DNA of 64,000 bases from an uncultured Pelagibacteraceae bacterium (lineage in GTDB: Bacteria > Pseudomonadota > Alphaproteobacteria > Pelagibacterales > Pelagibacteraceae). How positions within the stretch are numbered: position 1 is the stretch's first letter; each line of letters starts with the position of its first letter. A program made the position numbers and the translations under genes. Shown in pieces: positions 52,058 through 61,678 of the stretch. The stretch is from NCBI GenBank assembly GCA_902618695.1, contig CACNCB010000001.1, positions 124,001-188,000 of the forward strand, in the 5' to 3' direction. The notes beneath the pieces are model-generated. The model did no database searches. It had not been told where the DNA came from and saw only the letters and a list, made by a program, of their open reading frames with translations.

Positions 52058-52702
52058 TTATTTTTTTTTTTTAATTTTTTTAATATTTATTAAATAAGAG
52101 TCTCCACTTGTTAAACTTTTTTTTTCCATATAATCCAGTTCCCAATTTTTTTTGGAATTTTCAAAAATTTTTTTTCCATTCTTCCCCATAAAAAAAATTA
52201 AATTTTTATATTTTGAAAAATTTTCATATACTAAATCTAAAACCACGGGCATTGGTTTGAATGCTCTAGACATTATTGTTCCTGTTTTTAAATTTTTTAT
52301 TTCAAAAATATTTTTTTGAATAACCTTTGTATTTAAATTTAATTTTTTTGAAACTTCCTTTAAAAAATGGCTTTTATGGTAGCTTTTTTCATAAAGGTGA
52401 ACATTCATATTGTTTTTCATATTTTTTAGTATAATTGCCACGATTACCCCTGGCATACCCCCTCCTGAACCTATATCTGTGGTTGTATCACTATTTAAGT
52501 CAACAAAATCAATAATTTGTGCAGAATCTATAATATGACGGTCAATTATAGCTTTTTTTGTTGCTGTATTTTGACTGATTATGTTGATTTTTTTATTTTT
52601 TTCAAGAATCATTGATATATAGTTTTCAAAGTCCAAAAATGTTTCACGTGAAACATTTAAGTGATTGATTCTAGAATAAGAATTTAAAATTTCATGATCC
52701 AT
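52058..52702 (-). CDS. rsmG: 16S rRNA (guanine527-N7)-methyltransferase RsmG
   Basis: A SAM-dependent methyltransferase acting on G527 of 16S rRNA. The 214 aa contain HIIDSAQIIDF, the SAM motif TDIGSGGGMPGVIVAI, VHLYEKSYHKSHFLKEV and MSRAFKPMP, typical of GidB/RsmG. The C-terminus is lysine-rich. Codons 16-22 (NVSRETF) also encode a perfect parS palindrome (described separately). It overlaps the mnmG stop by one base. Confidence 0.96.
   Translation of the reverse strand: MDHEILNSYSRINHLNVSRETFLDFENYISMILEKNKKINIISQNTATKKAIIDRHIIDSAQIIDFVDLNSDTTTDIGSGGGMPGVIVAIILKNMKNNMNVHLYEKSYHKSHFLKEVSKKLNLNTKVIQKNIFEIKNLKTGTIMSRAFKPMPVVLDLVYENFSKYKNLIFFMGKNGKKIFENSKKNWELDYMEKKSLTSGDSYLINIKKIKKKK
52640..52655. 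promoter_or_regulatory. parS: parS centromere site inside rsmG
   Basis: TGTTTCACGTGAAACA fits the conserved bacterial parS sequence TGTTNCACGTGAAACA exactly. The surrounding bases extend the palindrome to 22 bp (52637-52658). It lies within the first codons of rsmG and uses only codons for NVSRETF, about 1.4 kb from parB and 9 kb from the likely origin. I found no second copy in the window. Confidence 0.95.
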
Positions 52703-54573
52703 TAAGCTATATGCTTAATAGACTTTCTTTTGACATGTGACAACAAAATATATACAGCGGCAGGTGTTATTCCGTCAATTCTTAGGGCTTGACCCATTGT
52801 TTTCGGCTTTATTTCTTTAAATTTAGCTTTTACTTCATTAGATAAACCTGATAGTCTATCATAATTGATTTTATCGGGAATAATTAAATTTTCATCCCTC
52901 TTAAATGCTAAAATATCAGCTTTTTGCTTCTTTAAATAACCTCTATAATGAGCATTTATTTCAACTTGTTCGTCAATTTCTTTACTAAAAAAAGGTATAT
53001 CAGACCATATTTCCCTAATTTTACTCATATTAACCCCTTTTTGGGTTAAAACTTCGCTAGATGATCTCAAGATTCCGTCCTTTGCTATTTTTATTCCAAA
53101 TTTGTCTGCTTTAGATGGTGAAATCTTAGAGTCTTTCATTTTTCGATTTATTTGTCTAATTTGTTCAAATTTTCTCAAATATAAGTCTTTTCTCTTATCG
53201 CCTATTAAACCAATATCAATTCCCTTTGCAGTTAATCTTTGATCAGCATTATCAGATCTCAAACTTAATCGATATTCTGCTCTTGATGTAAACATTCGAT
53301 ATGGTTCAGCTACTCCTTTTGTCACCAAATCATCTATCATTACTCCAATATAGGCGTCAGATCTATCAAGTATAAATGGTTCTAATTTTTTAACAGATAA
53401 AGCGGCATTTACTCCTGCTATAAGGCCTTGAGCAGCAGCTTCCTCATATCCTGTTGTACCGTTAATTTGGCCAGCAAGATAAAGGTTGCTTATCTTCTTG
53501 GTTTCAAGGGTTAAGAATAGTTCACGTGGGTCTATATAATCATATTCTATTGCATATCCCGGTCTTAATATAGAAACATTCTCTAAACCGTTGATATTGT
53601 TACATATTTCTTGCTGTACTGCAGCTGGGAGTGATGTGGAGATACCATTTGGGTAAATTGTGTGATCATTTAGACCTTCTGGCTCTAAAAATATCTGATG
53701 ACGAACTTTATCTGCAAACTTTACTATCTTATCTTCTATAGATGGACAATATCTTGGTCCCACTCCTTTTATACTTCCTGAGTACATAGCACTCTTAGAT
53801 AAATTCTTTTCTATAATTTTATGAACCTTCTCATTTGTATATGTCATTCGGCATGACACTTGTTTGTTCGAATTTTTTTTTGTTAAAAATGAAAAAAAAT
53901 AAGGATCGTCATCTGCAAATTGTTCTTCTAAATTTTTAAAATTAATAGTCCTTGCATCTAACCTCGGAGGTGTTCCAGTTTTTAATCTTCCAATTTTAAA
54001 ATTATATTTTGCTAATTGTTCACTTAAACCTGTAGAAGGTTTTTCATCGTATCTTCCAGCAGGAGTTCTTTCATCGCCTATATGTATCAAACCATTTAAA
54101 AAAGTGCCTGTTGTGAGTATTATCTTGTTAGATAGAACTTTCTTACCTTCTTTAGTTTCAAATCCACTTATTGAATTTATATCGAAAATAAACTTTACTA
54201 CAGGATCAGAAAAAACATTTAAATTACAATAGTTTAGTAATTTTTCTTGCATATATTTTCGATATAATGACCTATCTGATTGTGTTCTTGGTCCTCTAAC
54301 TGCTGGCCCTCTACTTCTATTTAATAATCTAAATTGTATACCTGATTTGTCTGCTACATCTCCCATAACACCATCAAGAGCATCTATTTCTCTAACTAAA
54401 TGACCTTTACCCAAACCGCCTATTGCAGGGTTACATGACATCTCACCGATAGTTTCTATTTTATGAGTAAATAGGGCAGTGTTCACTCCAAGGCGAGCAG
54501 AAGCTGCTGCAGCTTCACATCCAGCATGGCCTCCTCCAATTACAACTACATCAAATGACAAATCATTTTTCAT
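52702..54573 (-). CDS. mnmG: tRNA uridine-34 carboxymethylaminomethyl enzyme MnmG (GidA)
   Basis: With MnmE it installs the cmnm5 modification at wobble uridine 34. The 623 aa have the FAD-binding [16 protein letters not shown] (10-25), the GidA signatures [11 protein letters not shown] and [17 protein letters not shown], and C-terminal helical domains ([14 protein letters not shown]). It is normal length. The 117 bp upstream gap to mnmE separates the partners; the mnmG-rsmG-parA-parB genes follow with minimal gaps, suggesting transcription starts here. Confidence 0.98.
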   Translation of the reverse strand: MKNDLSFDVVVIGGGHAGCEAAAASARLGVNTALFTHKIETIGEMSCNPAIGGLGKGHLVREIDALDGVMGDVADKSGIQFRLLNRSRGPAVRGPRTQSDRSLYRKYMQEKLLNYCNLNVFSDPVVKFIFDINSISGFETKEGKKVLSNKIILTTGTFLNGLIHIGDERTPAGRYDEKPSTGLSEQLAKYNFKIGRLKTGTPPRLDARTINFKNLEEQFADDDPYFFSFLTKKNSNKQVSCRMTYTNEKVHKIIEKNLSKSAMYSGSIKGVGPRYCPSIEDKIVKFADKVRHQIFLEPEGLNDHTIYPNGISTSLPAAVQQEICNNINGLENVSILRPGYAIEYDYIDPRELFLTLETKKISNLYLAGQINGTTGYEEAAAQGLIAGVNAALSVKKLEPFILDRSDAYIGVMIDDLVTKGVAEPYRMFTSRAEYRLSLRSDNADQRLTAKGIDIGLIGDKRKDLYLRKFEQIRQINRKMKDSKISPSKADKFGIKIAKDGILRSSSEVLTQKGVNMSKIREIWSDIPFFSKEIDEQVEINAHYRGYLKKQKADILAFKRDENLIIPDKINYDRLSGLSNEVKAKFKEIKPKTMGQALRIDGITPAAVYILLSHVKRKSIKHIA

Positions 54574-54690
54574 AATCCAAATCTATATGTGATTATATAA
54601 TTTACAAGATAGGCTAAATTTTTTGTAAATAAGCCTTATTTATCAACGTTTTTTGATAAAAAAAGTGCAAAAAGCCAGCAAAATAGGGTA
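54574..54690 (-). promoter_or_regulatory. mnmE-mnmG spacer with paired dyads
   Basis: A 117 bp gap without ORF. It holds two neighbouring inverted repeats: AAATAAG-c-CTTATTT at 54627-54641, and TTATCAA / TTGATAA at 54640-54659 around a six-base loop. On the minus strand a TATAAT box lies about 12 bp upstream of the mnmG start, without a good -35. The region probably holds the promoter of the mnmG-rsmG-parA-parB run, and the dyads may be operators. Neither arm is GC-rich enough to be a typical terminator. Confidence 0.4.
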
Positions 54691-56022
54691 TTACTTGCCG
54701 ATACAAAAATCGTTGAAAATACTACCTAATATCTCCTCTACATCAACTTTTCCAACTATCATACCTAAATGTCTAGTAGCTAATCTTAAATCTTCTGCAG
54801 CTTTATCAAAATCTTCGATTTCTTTTTTTTGATTAAAGTTATTTAGATGATCCACACACTGTTGTAAATGTTGTCTGTGTCTCTCTCTTGTAATTAAAAT
54901 ATCATCACTTGTAAGAAATTTATTTTTTAAATTATTTTTTATTTTAAATATTAATTCTTCAATGTTTTTATTTTCTTTAATAGAAATTAAAACATGATTT
55001 GTTTTTTTAATTTCTGGATCAATATTTTTTTCTAAAAGATCAGATTTATTTATAACTAAAATTGCATTCTCATCTAATAAATCCTTCAAAACATCAGTAA
55101 AATCAAGGCTTTTTGCATCAACCACAACAAGCTTTAAATCTGCTTCCTCAGCTCTATTTAGAGATAATTTAATTCCTTTTTTTTCTATCTCATCTTGAGA
55201 ATCTCTTATGCCGGCTGTATCAGAGATTATAACTGGATAACCGTCTATATTTAAATGGGTTTCAATCACGTCTCTAGTTGTACCTGCAATTTCAGAAACG
55301 ATTGCGACATCACGATTAGATAAGTGATTCATCAAACTAGATTTGCCAGCATTAGTTGGTCCTAGAATAGCAATTTTAAAACCTTCTCTAATTCTTTCTC
55401 CAACTTTTTGATCATTTAATATTTTTTTAATTTTATTTAATACTTCATCTGAATTGTTTTTGATTTCATCTAAAATATTATTAGGCAGATCTTCCTCTGG
55501 AAAATCAATTTTCGCCTCAACATGTGATAAAATTTTTAAAAGTTTTTCTCTAAGGAAATTAAATTGGTCAGATGACTTTCCATTCATGATTTTGATTGCT
55601 TGTTGTCTTTGGATTTCGGTTTCTGATGAAATTAAATCAGCAATACTTTCGGCTTTCAGTAAATTTATTTTTCCATTTTGAAATGCTAATTTTGTAAATT
55701 CGCCTGGCTCAGCTAGTCTGCAATTTTTTATATCAGAAAGAGAAGAGTGTAGGGCATCTACAACAGCTTTGCTGCCATGAACTTGGATTTCAGCCATATC
55801 CTCGCCTGTGTAGCTCTCAGGTCCAGGAAACCACAGGATTAATCCCTCATCAATAAGCTCAGAAGTGTTGATTTTATTGATTTTTCTTAATGTTGCTACT
55901 CTAGGCTTAGGTGGCTCCTTACCAGTTAAAAGCGTAATTACATTTGAAGTTTCTTGGCCCGAAAGTCTGATAACTGCTACACCTGATAAACCAGGACCAC
56001 TCGATAAAGCATAGATAGTCAT
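54691..56022 (-). CDS. mnmE: tRNA modification GTPase MnmE (TrmE)
   Basis: The GTPase partner of MnmG in wobble-uridine modification. I use the ATG at 56022 (443 aa, MTIYALSSGPG), one codon after a possible TTG start. The N-terminal folate-binding domain (SGPGLSGVAVIRLSGQ, GESYTGED-type loop) precedes the inserted G domain with ILGPTNAGKSSLMNHL, SDTAGIRDS and NKSDLL, and the invariant C-terminal CIGK. The gene sits downstream of the TPR-sulfotransferase. Confidence 0.97.
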   Translation of the reverse strand: MTIYALSSGPGLSGVAVIRLSGQETSNVITLLTGKEPPKPRVATLRKINKINTSELIDEGLILWFPGPESYTGEDMAEIQVHGSKAVVDALHSSLSDIKNCRLAEPGEFTKLAFQNGKINLLKAESIADLISSETEIQRQQAIKIMNGKSSDQFNFLREKLLKILSHVEAKIDFPEEDLPNNILDEIKNNSDEVLNKIKKILNDQKVGERIREGFKIAILGPTNAGKSSLMNHLSNRDVAIVSEIAGTTRDVIETHLNIDGYPVIISDTAGIRDSQDEIEKKGIKLSLNRAEEADLKLVVVDAKSLDFTDVLKDLLDENAILVINKSDLLEKNIDPEIKKTNHVLISIKENKNIEELIFKIKNNLKNKFLTSDDILITRERHRQHLQQCVDHLNNFNQKKEIEDFDKAAEDLRLATRHLGMIVGKVDVEEILGSIFNDFCIGK

Positions 56023-56042
56023 CAAAGAATTATACTTTTTTT

Positions 56043-57608
56043 CTATTTGTTTGTATCAAGAATATTAAACATTTTTTCTAAATAATTAGCAAATCCCTCA
56101 TTTGAATTTACAGATGTATTGTATATTGGTTTTCTTGCTTGGTTAACACTGGCTGTTGTAATTGGTGTTTTTTTATTTTTATGAAAATTAAGACAATTTT
56201 CCTCCCAATCCATATTACAAAAAGAAATTATTTTTTTCATTTCTATCTCAGGGTTTTTAACAACTTTTTCATATTCAACATCTAATATTGAGTCATTTAT
56301 CTTTGTGTGCCAAAATTCCATTAACCTAATATAAAGATTATAATATTTAGCAATTTCTTCCTGATCAAAAGACCACAACATTTCTTTCGAGGGAAAATAA
56401 TTTTTATATAATGAAAGGCAATTGTCTTTTGGGTTTCTTTTACAGTGAATTATATAGCTATTCGGGAAAAAAATCTTGATAAAACCTAGCCAAATAAAAT
56501 TTTGAGGGGCCTTATCTGTTATAACTTTAGAGCTAAATTTATGATGACTTAATAATTGAAGATACTTATCTGCAACAATATTTTTTTCAAACAAAGATTC
56601 TTCTATAATCTTTTGCTTATTAAAATTTAATTCTTCTACAAAATTTTGAACTATTGCATTTTGTAAATATACTAGTTCACCTGCACCATTAACTTCTGAA
56701 TGGGACGCAATCATTTGTTCAACCAATGTAGTTCCCGACCTAGGCATACCAACAATAAATACTATTTTTTTACTTAAAGGCTTCTTATTTATTTTATCAA
56801 AATCAAATTTTTGAAATAATTTTATAATTTTATTTATTAATTTTTCATCGTTCAATATATTATAGTTGATTTGCTGTCTTAAAATAGAATTGGCTTTATC
56901 TAAGTAAATAAATGAATTTTCATAATCTTTTAAATCTTCATAAACTTTACCAAGTGAATAATATATGTCTTTTTTTTCACTTACAGAAAGATTGTTAAAA
57001 TTTTTGCTTTTTTCTAATTTTTCTAATTCGTCAAAATTTGATTTATCGAGTTTATAATTATTTATTCCGCTGATAAACCTATGTGCAGCTGTATTGTCTG
57101 GTTTTAATTCTAATATTTTAAATGCATATTTTTTTGCAGTGTCTAGGTCACCTAGGCTTTGAAAACATTCTAATAAATTAAATAAAATATCTGTATTGTT
57201 GCCCTCAATTTTTTCTGCTTTTAATAATAATTTTTTTGCACCATTAAAATCGGTAAGTTTTTTTTTTAAATTTGCATAGTTGTTTAAATATTTGATATTA
57301 TTTGGTTCGTGATTAAGGATTTTTTCAAATAAAATCTCAGCTTTGTCGCTTTGATTTAAAAACTTATACGAATTTGCAAGATTATTTAAAGCTGGCAAAC
57401 TTTCTGGCTCATAATGTAGCGCAAGATTAAAGCTTTCTACAGATTTAAGTATTTGTTTATTGGACTGATATGCCATTCCACATAAATTGTAAAGATATGG
57501 CATTTTTGGATAAATTTTTATTAATTTATGACATTTTTCTATGGCAGTAGAAAATTTATTGGCAGCCATTAGGTTGTGAATTGTTGAAATTTTGTCTCTA
57601 AGATCCAT
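56043..57608 (-). CDS. TPR-repeat sulfotransferase
   Basis: A 521-residue fusion. The N-terminal 240 residues contain about six tetratricopeptide repeats (YNLCGMAYQSNKQILKSVES, LNNLANSYKFLNQSDKAE and similar). The C-terminal Sulfotransfer domain has the PAPS 5'-phosphate loop FIVGMPRSGTTLVEQMI (283-299) and the 3'-phosphate motif HCKRNPKDNCLSLYKNYF. It would transfer sulfate from PAPS to an unknown acceptor, possibly a protein or glycan. No signal peptide is seen. It is inserted between mnmE and rho in an otherwise highly conserved housekeeping row, so it may be an accessory gene tied to SAR11-type organisms. Confidence 0.9.
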   Translation of the reverse strand: MDLRDKISTIHNLMAANKFSTAIEKCHKLIKIYPKMPYLYNLCGMAYQSNKQILKSVESFNLALHYEPESLPALNNLANSYKFLNQSDKAEILFEKILNHEPNNIKYLNNYANLKKKLTDFNGAKKLLLKAEKIEGNNTDILFNLLECFQSLGDLDTAKKYAFKILELKPDNTAAHRFISGINNYKLDKSNFDELEKLEKSKNFNNLSVSEKKDIYYSLGKVYEDLKDYENSFIYLDKANSILRQQINYNILNDEKLINKIIKLFQKFDFDKINKKPLSKKIVFIVGMPRSGTTLVEQMIASHSEVNGAGELVYLQNAIVQNFVEELNFNKQKIIEESLFEKNIVADKYLQLLSHHKFSSKVITDKAPQNFIWLGFIKIFFPNSYIIHCKRNPKDNCLSLYKNYFPSKEMLWSFDQEEIAKYYNLYIRLMEFWHTKINDSILDVEYEKVVKNPEIEMKKIISFCNMDWEENCLNFHKNKKTPITTASVNQARKPIYNTSVNSNEGFANYLEKMFNILDTNK

Positions 57609-57642
57609 AAATTTTTAAATAAACAAAATTTATTTCCGTTTA

Positions 57643-58911
57643 TTATGAAGGCTTATTCATTGAGTTAAAAAACTCAGCATTATTTTTAGTGTCTTTTAAT
57701 TTTGAGTTAATAAATTCGATAGCATCCATTGTTCCCATTGGCGCAATTATTCTTCTTAATACGTTCATTTTTTGTAAATCACTTTTATCAAATAACAATT
57801 CTTCTCTCCTTGTTCCTGATTTAGTAATATCTATAGCTGGATAAATCCTTTTATCTGCAATTTTTCTATCTAATATTGTTTCACTATTTCCCGTTCCCTT
57901 AAATTCTTCGAAGATTACTTCGTCCATTCTGCTTCCTGTGTCAATTAAAGCTGTAGAAATGATTGTTAATGAACCACCTTCTTCAATATTTCTTGCTGCA
58001 CCGAAAAATCTTTTGGGTCTTTGAAGTGCATTTGCATCTACACCACCAGTTAAAACTTTTCCTGAGCTAGGTATCACCGCATTGTAGGCTCTTCCAAGTC
58101 TTGTTATAGAATCTAATAATATAATAACATCCTTTTTGTGCTCAGTTAATCTTTTGGCTTTTTCAATAACCATTTCGGCTACTGCTACGTGCCTTTGAGC
58201 AGGTTCATCGAATGTGGAGCTAATTACCTCACCTTTTACAGTTCTTTGCATATCTGTTACTTCCTCTGGACGTTCATCAATCAACAGCACCATTAGGTAA
58301 CATTCTGGATAATTTTTAGCTATTGAGTTCGCTATGCTCTGCAATATCATTGTTTTTCCAGCCTTGGGGGGAGAAATAATTATTGACCTTTGTCCTTTAC
58401 CAATTGGACTGACTAAATCAATAAGTCTTGGAGTTAAATCTTGTTTTTTTTCAACTTTTGTAGTTTCAACTTCCATCACCAATTGTTTGTCTGGGTATAA
58501 CGGCGTTAAGTTATCAAATGCAATTTTATGTCTTGCTTTTTCTGGTTCCTCAAAGTTTATCTTGCTTACTTGAAGTAAAGCAAAATATCTTTCTCCTTCT
58601 TTTGGCGCTCTAACTGGCCCCTCAACTGTATCTCCTGTTCTTAAACCAAATTTTCTTATTTGGTTTGGGCTTACATAGATATCATCTGGTCCTGGAAGAT
58701 AGTTTGACTCCATAGCTCTTAAAAAACCAAAGCCATCTTGCAATAACTGTAAAACGCCTACACCAGTAATTTCCTCTTTTTCAGCAACTTTCTTAAGAAT
58801 TGCAAAAAGTATTTCCTGCTTTCTTAGTGTACTAGCATTTTCAATACCAAGCTCTTCTGCTTGAGTAATTAACTGTTCGGATGATTTTAATTTTAGTTCT
58901 TGAATGTTCAT
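57643..58911 (-). CDS. rho: Transcription termination factor Rho
   Basis: A hexameric RNA helicase that terminates transcription. The 422 aa (E. coli 419) have the cold-shock-like RNA-binding region [15 protein letters not shown] and [16 protein letters not shown], the Walker [24 protein letters not shown] (Walker B, P- and Q-loop region) and [15 protein letters not shown] separate promoter may lie upstream: TTGAAA (58974-58969) and TATATT (58952-58947), 16 bp apart on the minus strand, overlapping the end of hemJ. The mnmE-side neighbour is the sulfotransferase. Confidence 0.98.
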   Translation of the reverse strand: MNIQELKLKSSEQLITQAEELGIENASTLRKQEILFAILKKVAEKEEITGVGVLQLLQDGFGFLRAMESNYLPGPDDIYVSPNQIRKFGLRTGDTVEGPVRAPKEGERYFALLQVSKINFEEPEKARHKIAFDNLTPLYPDKQLVMEVETTKVEKKQDLTPRLIDLVSPIGKGQRSIIISPPKAGKTMILQSIANSIAKNYPECYLMVLLIDERPEEVTDMQRTVKGEVISSTFDEPAQRHVAVAEMVIEKAKRLTEHKKDVIILLDSITRLGRAYNAVIPSSGKVLTGGVDANALQRPKRFFGAARNIEEGGSLTIISTALIDTGSRMDEVIFEEFKGTGNSETILDRKIADKRIYPAIDITKSGTRREELLFDKSDLQKMNVLRRIIAPMGTMDAIEFINSKLKDTKNNAEFFNSMNKPS

Positions 58912-58970
58912 GATTAAATTTTGATAAGGACTTATCTAGTACCTGTAATATATATACTGCTGTTGTTATT

Positions 58971-59411
58971 TCAACCCCAGATTGGCTTAAAAATAGCTAA
59001 AAAAACAACAATAATTAGGATAACCGTTGGTATTTCATTAATAATTCTGAAGAATTTTGCAGATCGTGTGTTTGTAGAATTTTTTAGAGCAACAAGACAT
59101 TTGCCTAAATAGTCATTGTATGCCGACAATAAGATCACTAGTACAATCTTTGTTTGAAACCAAAATTGAGAGAAAATATCTGTTCCATTGAGATAAATTA
59201 ATGCCAATCCAAAAACCCAAGTAAAAATCATTGCAGGTCGCATAATGTAAAAAAATAATCTTTTTTCCATCACCTCAAATATATCGGTTGCTTCTTTTTT
59301 CTCTCTATTTTCAACATGGTAAACAAAGATTCTAGGAAGGTACAAGAGACCAGCCATCCAGGAAACAACAGCGATTAAATGTAATGACTTAAATAATAAA
59401 TACGAATTCAT
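58971..59411 (-). CDS. hemJ: Protoporphyrinogen IX oxidase HemJ
   Basis: A membrane protein that oxidises protoporphyrinogen IX to protoporphyrin IX, replacing HemG/HemY. The 146 aa have four hydrophobic helices and the UPF0093 signatures SLHLIAVVSWMAGLLYLPR and RPAMIFTWVFGL. It ends FKPIWG. It lies 3 bp after hemH and 59 bp before rho. With hemH and hemE it makes three late haem genes in one run, close to the origin. Confidence 0.94.
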   Translation of the reverse strand: MNSYLLFKSLHLIAVVSWMAGLLYLPRIFVYHVENREKKEATDIFEVMEKRLFFYIMRPAMIFTWVFGLALIYLNGTDIFSQFWFQTKIVLVILLSAYNDYLGKCLVALKNSTNTRSAKFFRIINEIPTVILIIVVFLAIFKPIWG

Positions 59412-59414
59412 GTA

Positions 59415-60410
59415 TCAAATGTTTTTTTCAATTAAGGACTTTAGTAAAATAATGTGATCATCATTATCATTTAAACAGGGGACCATATCAAAATGTTCTC
59501 CTCCTGAATTTAAAAAACTTTCTTTAGCTTGAATTTGTATTTCTTCTAAAGTCTCCACACAATCAGAAGCAAAACCTGGGCAGATTGTAAGAACATTTTT
59601 AACCCCCTCTTTAGGTAAAATTTCTAAAGTCTTGTCTGTATAAGGTTGAAGCCATTCTTGTGGACCAAATCTCGACTGAAATGTAGTTTGAATTTTAATT
59701 GAACTAAATTTTTCTGAAATAAGTCTTGTAGTTTTGTGACAATAACAATGATAAGGGTCACCTTTATCGAAATATTTTTTTGGTATCCCATGATATGAGG
59801 CTATAATTAGATCTGGTTTCCAGCTAATTTCATTTATTTTTTTATTTATAGAATTAACAAGTGCGTCGATATAAAGTGTGTCAGATTCGTAATGAGAAAT
59901 AATTTTTAAAGAAGGTTGCCACCTCATTTTCATTAAAGTTCTATATACCTCATCACAAACTGTTGCTGTTGTAGCTGCTGCATATTGTGGATAAAGAGGA
60001 AGTATTATTAGGTTTTCACATCCCATTTTATGTAATTTATGAATTTTACTCTTAATGCTGGGATTTCCATATCTCATTGCAAAATCCAGAATAATGTTTT
60101 CTTTTGATAATGATTTTGAAATTTTCTCGCTTTGTTTTTTCGTATAATAAAGAAGTGGCGATACATTTTCGTCTTTCATCCAAATTTCTTTATAAGCTTT
60201 AGCAGTTTTAGAAGGTCTAAGATTTAATATAAACAAATTCAAAATAATTTGCCAAATTAATGGATTTACCTCAATAACTCTTCTGTCAGAAAGAAATTCT
60301 TTAAGATATTTTCTTATATCAAGCCAATTAGTAGAATCGGGCGTACCTAGATTAATTATAAGCACACCTGTATTACCATATTTTATAGGTGGGTGGTTTT
60401 TTTCAATCAT
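59415..60410 (-). CDS. hemH: Ferrochelatase
   Basis: Inserts ferrous iron into protoporphyrin IX to make protohaem. The 331 aa include GVLIINLGTPDSTNWLDIR, MRYGNPSIKSKI, LYPQYAAATTATV, and the catalytic SYHGIPKKYFDKGD, followed by RFGPQEWLQPYTD and TICPGFASDCVETLEEI. All are classical ferrochelatase blocks, with the conserved His in SYHG. No C-terminal Fe-S cysteine motif is seen. Overlaps hemE by 4 bp. Confidence 0.98.
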   Translation of the reverse strand: MIEKNHPPIKYGNTGVLIINLGTPDSTNWLDIRKYLKEFLSDRRVIEVNPLIWQIILNLFILNLRPSKTAKAYKEIWMKDENVSPLLYYTKKQSEKISKSLSKENIILDFAMRYGNPSIKSKIHKLHKMGCENLIILPLYPQYAAATTATVCDEVYRTLMKMRWQPSLKIISHYESDTLYIDALVNSINKKINEISWKPDLIIASYHGIPKKYFDKGDPYHCYCHKTTRLISEKFSSIKIQTTFQSRFGPQEWLQPYTDKTLEILPKEGVKNVLTICPGFASDCVETLEEIQIQAKESFLNSGGEHFDMVPCLNDNDDHIILLKSLIEKNI

Positions 60411-61411
60411 TTAAAGTCTTTTACAATTTTTATTAAATTTTTAACCATTTCTGGATTTGTTTCAGGCAAAATACCATGCCCGAGATTAAATATATATGGA
60501 TGATCTTTAAAAATTTCCAAATATTTAGAAGCTTCTTTTTTTAAAGTCTCTTTATCTGTTAACAAAATTTTTGGATCTAGACCACCTTGTATTGGTATTT
60601 TAACATCTTTAAGTATTTTTTTTGGATCTACATTATAATCAATACTAATGGCATCAGGTTTTACAATATCACAAAATTCTTTATAATCTTTTATTTCTCT
60701 AGGAAAACATATCACCGGCACATCTAATGATTTTGCGTAATCTACTAAATTTAAAGTTGGAGAATAAATATAATTGGGTAAATCTTTTTCTTCTAACAAA
60801 CCTGCCCAACTATCGAAAATTTGAATTATGTTTGCACCATTATCAACTTGATTTTTTATATGAATCTTCAAAAATTTTTCGATAATTAATAAAATTCTGT
60901 TTATTAGAAACTCGTCTTTAAAAAAATCTTTTTTTAAATTTTTCTTGGGCGACTGTTGATTAATCATATAAACTAATAATGTCCACGGAGCACCAATAAA
61001 TCCAATAATGTTTTTATCATTTAAAATAAAGTCTGAACTAACTTTTTTTATTGCTTTATACACACGATGTATTTTTTCTACAAAGTCAACTTCGTCTGTC
61101 TTAGTTATTTCATTTAAATTTAGTTCTCCTAATTTAGGCCCAAAGTTTTTTTCAAATTCTACCTTTTGACCCAATCCATATGGGAGCATTAAAATATCTG
61201 AAAATATTATTGCAGCATCAAGGTCAAATCTTTTTAGGGGTTGTAAAGTTATTTCTGAAGACAAATTTTCATTTAAACACAAATTAATAAAATTGGGGTT
61301 TTCTTTTCTAATTTCCCTAAATTCAGGTAGATATCTTCCTGCTTGTCTCATAATCCATATTGGATTGAACGTGGTATCTTTTTTAATTATTATTTTGTTT
61401 AGAGGTTTCAT
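60407..61411 (-). CDS. hemE: Uroporphyrinogen decarboxylase
   Basis: Decarboxylates uroporphyrinogen III to coproporphyrinogen III. The 334 aa have the N-terminal signature PIWIMRQAGRYLPEFREI with the conserved Arg pair, FSDILMLPYGLG, GFIGAPWTLLVYM, FDSWAGLL and FNLGHGILPETNPEMV. It is the first gene of the leftward hemE-hemH-hemJ-rho run and diverges from the DUF299 gene across the origin-like gap. In Caulobacter the chromosomal origin is flanked by hemE. Confidence 0.98.
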   Translation of the reverse strand: MKPLNKIIIKKDTTFNPIWIMRQAGRYLPEFREIRKENPNFINLCLNENLSSEITLQPLKRFDLDAAIIFSDILMLPYGLGQKVEFEKNFGPKLGELNLNEITKTDEVDFVEKIHRVYKAIKKVSSDFILNDKNIIGFIGAPWTLLVYMINQQSPKKNLKKDFFKDEFLINRILLIIEKFLKIHIKNQVDNGANIIQIFDSWAGLLEEKDLPNYIYSPTLNLVDYAKSLDVPVICFPREIKDYKEFCDIVKPDAISIDYNVDPKKILKDVKIPIQGGLDPKILLTDKETLKKEASKYLEIFKDHPYIFNLGHGILPETNPEMVKNLIKIVKDFK

Positions 61412-61678
61412 AAATAAGTATTATTATTCATTGTAGTTGTAATATATCTTGTGAATAAAGGTGATTATTTTTTATAAACATTATATTCATATTTTATCAA
61501 CATCTTGTGTGACTAAAATTGTTTAAAATGAAGCTTTTTTCGTCATATTATTTTTTGTGGATTGTTTTAACCTATTTATTATTAATGTTAATAAATAGCA
61601 GTTTTTACAAGCTTAATTAAACAAATTTAAAATTATGAAATTTAATTAAAATAATACAAATTTACTAACAGTTTTTTC
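61412..61678. other. Probable chromosomal replication origin (oriC)
   Basis: A 267 bp gap between divergent hemE and the DUF299 gene, the arrangement that flanks Caulobacter and Rickettsia origins. DnaA-box-like sequences: TGTGAATAA at 61450-61458 (reverse complement TTATTCACA, perfect to TTATNCACA), TTATCAACA at 61494-61502 (8 of 9 to TTATCCACA), and TGTGGATTG at 61556-61564 (7 of 9). A 10 bp inverted repeat, CTATTTATTA / TAATAAATAG (61572-61598, 7-base loop), follows, then a 70 bp very AT-rich tail suited to unwinding. All flanking genes point away from it for 11 kb on the left and to the window end on the right, matching replication direction. A 30-codon hydrophobic ORF inside is probably chance. 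Confidence 0.75.

Noticed and set aside
54627-54659. The two dyads between mnmE and mnmG as an intrinsic terminator
   Set aside because: The stems are AT-only or nearly so, with no U-tract after the stem on the minus strand.
61528-61620. A 30-codon hydrophobic ORF (MKLFSSYYFLW and following) in the origin-like gap
   Set aside because: No Shine-Dalgarno sequence, it runs through the inverted repeat and DnaA-box-like sequence, and short hydrophobic ORFs are common in AT-rich DNA.
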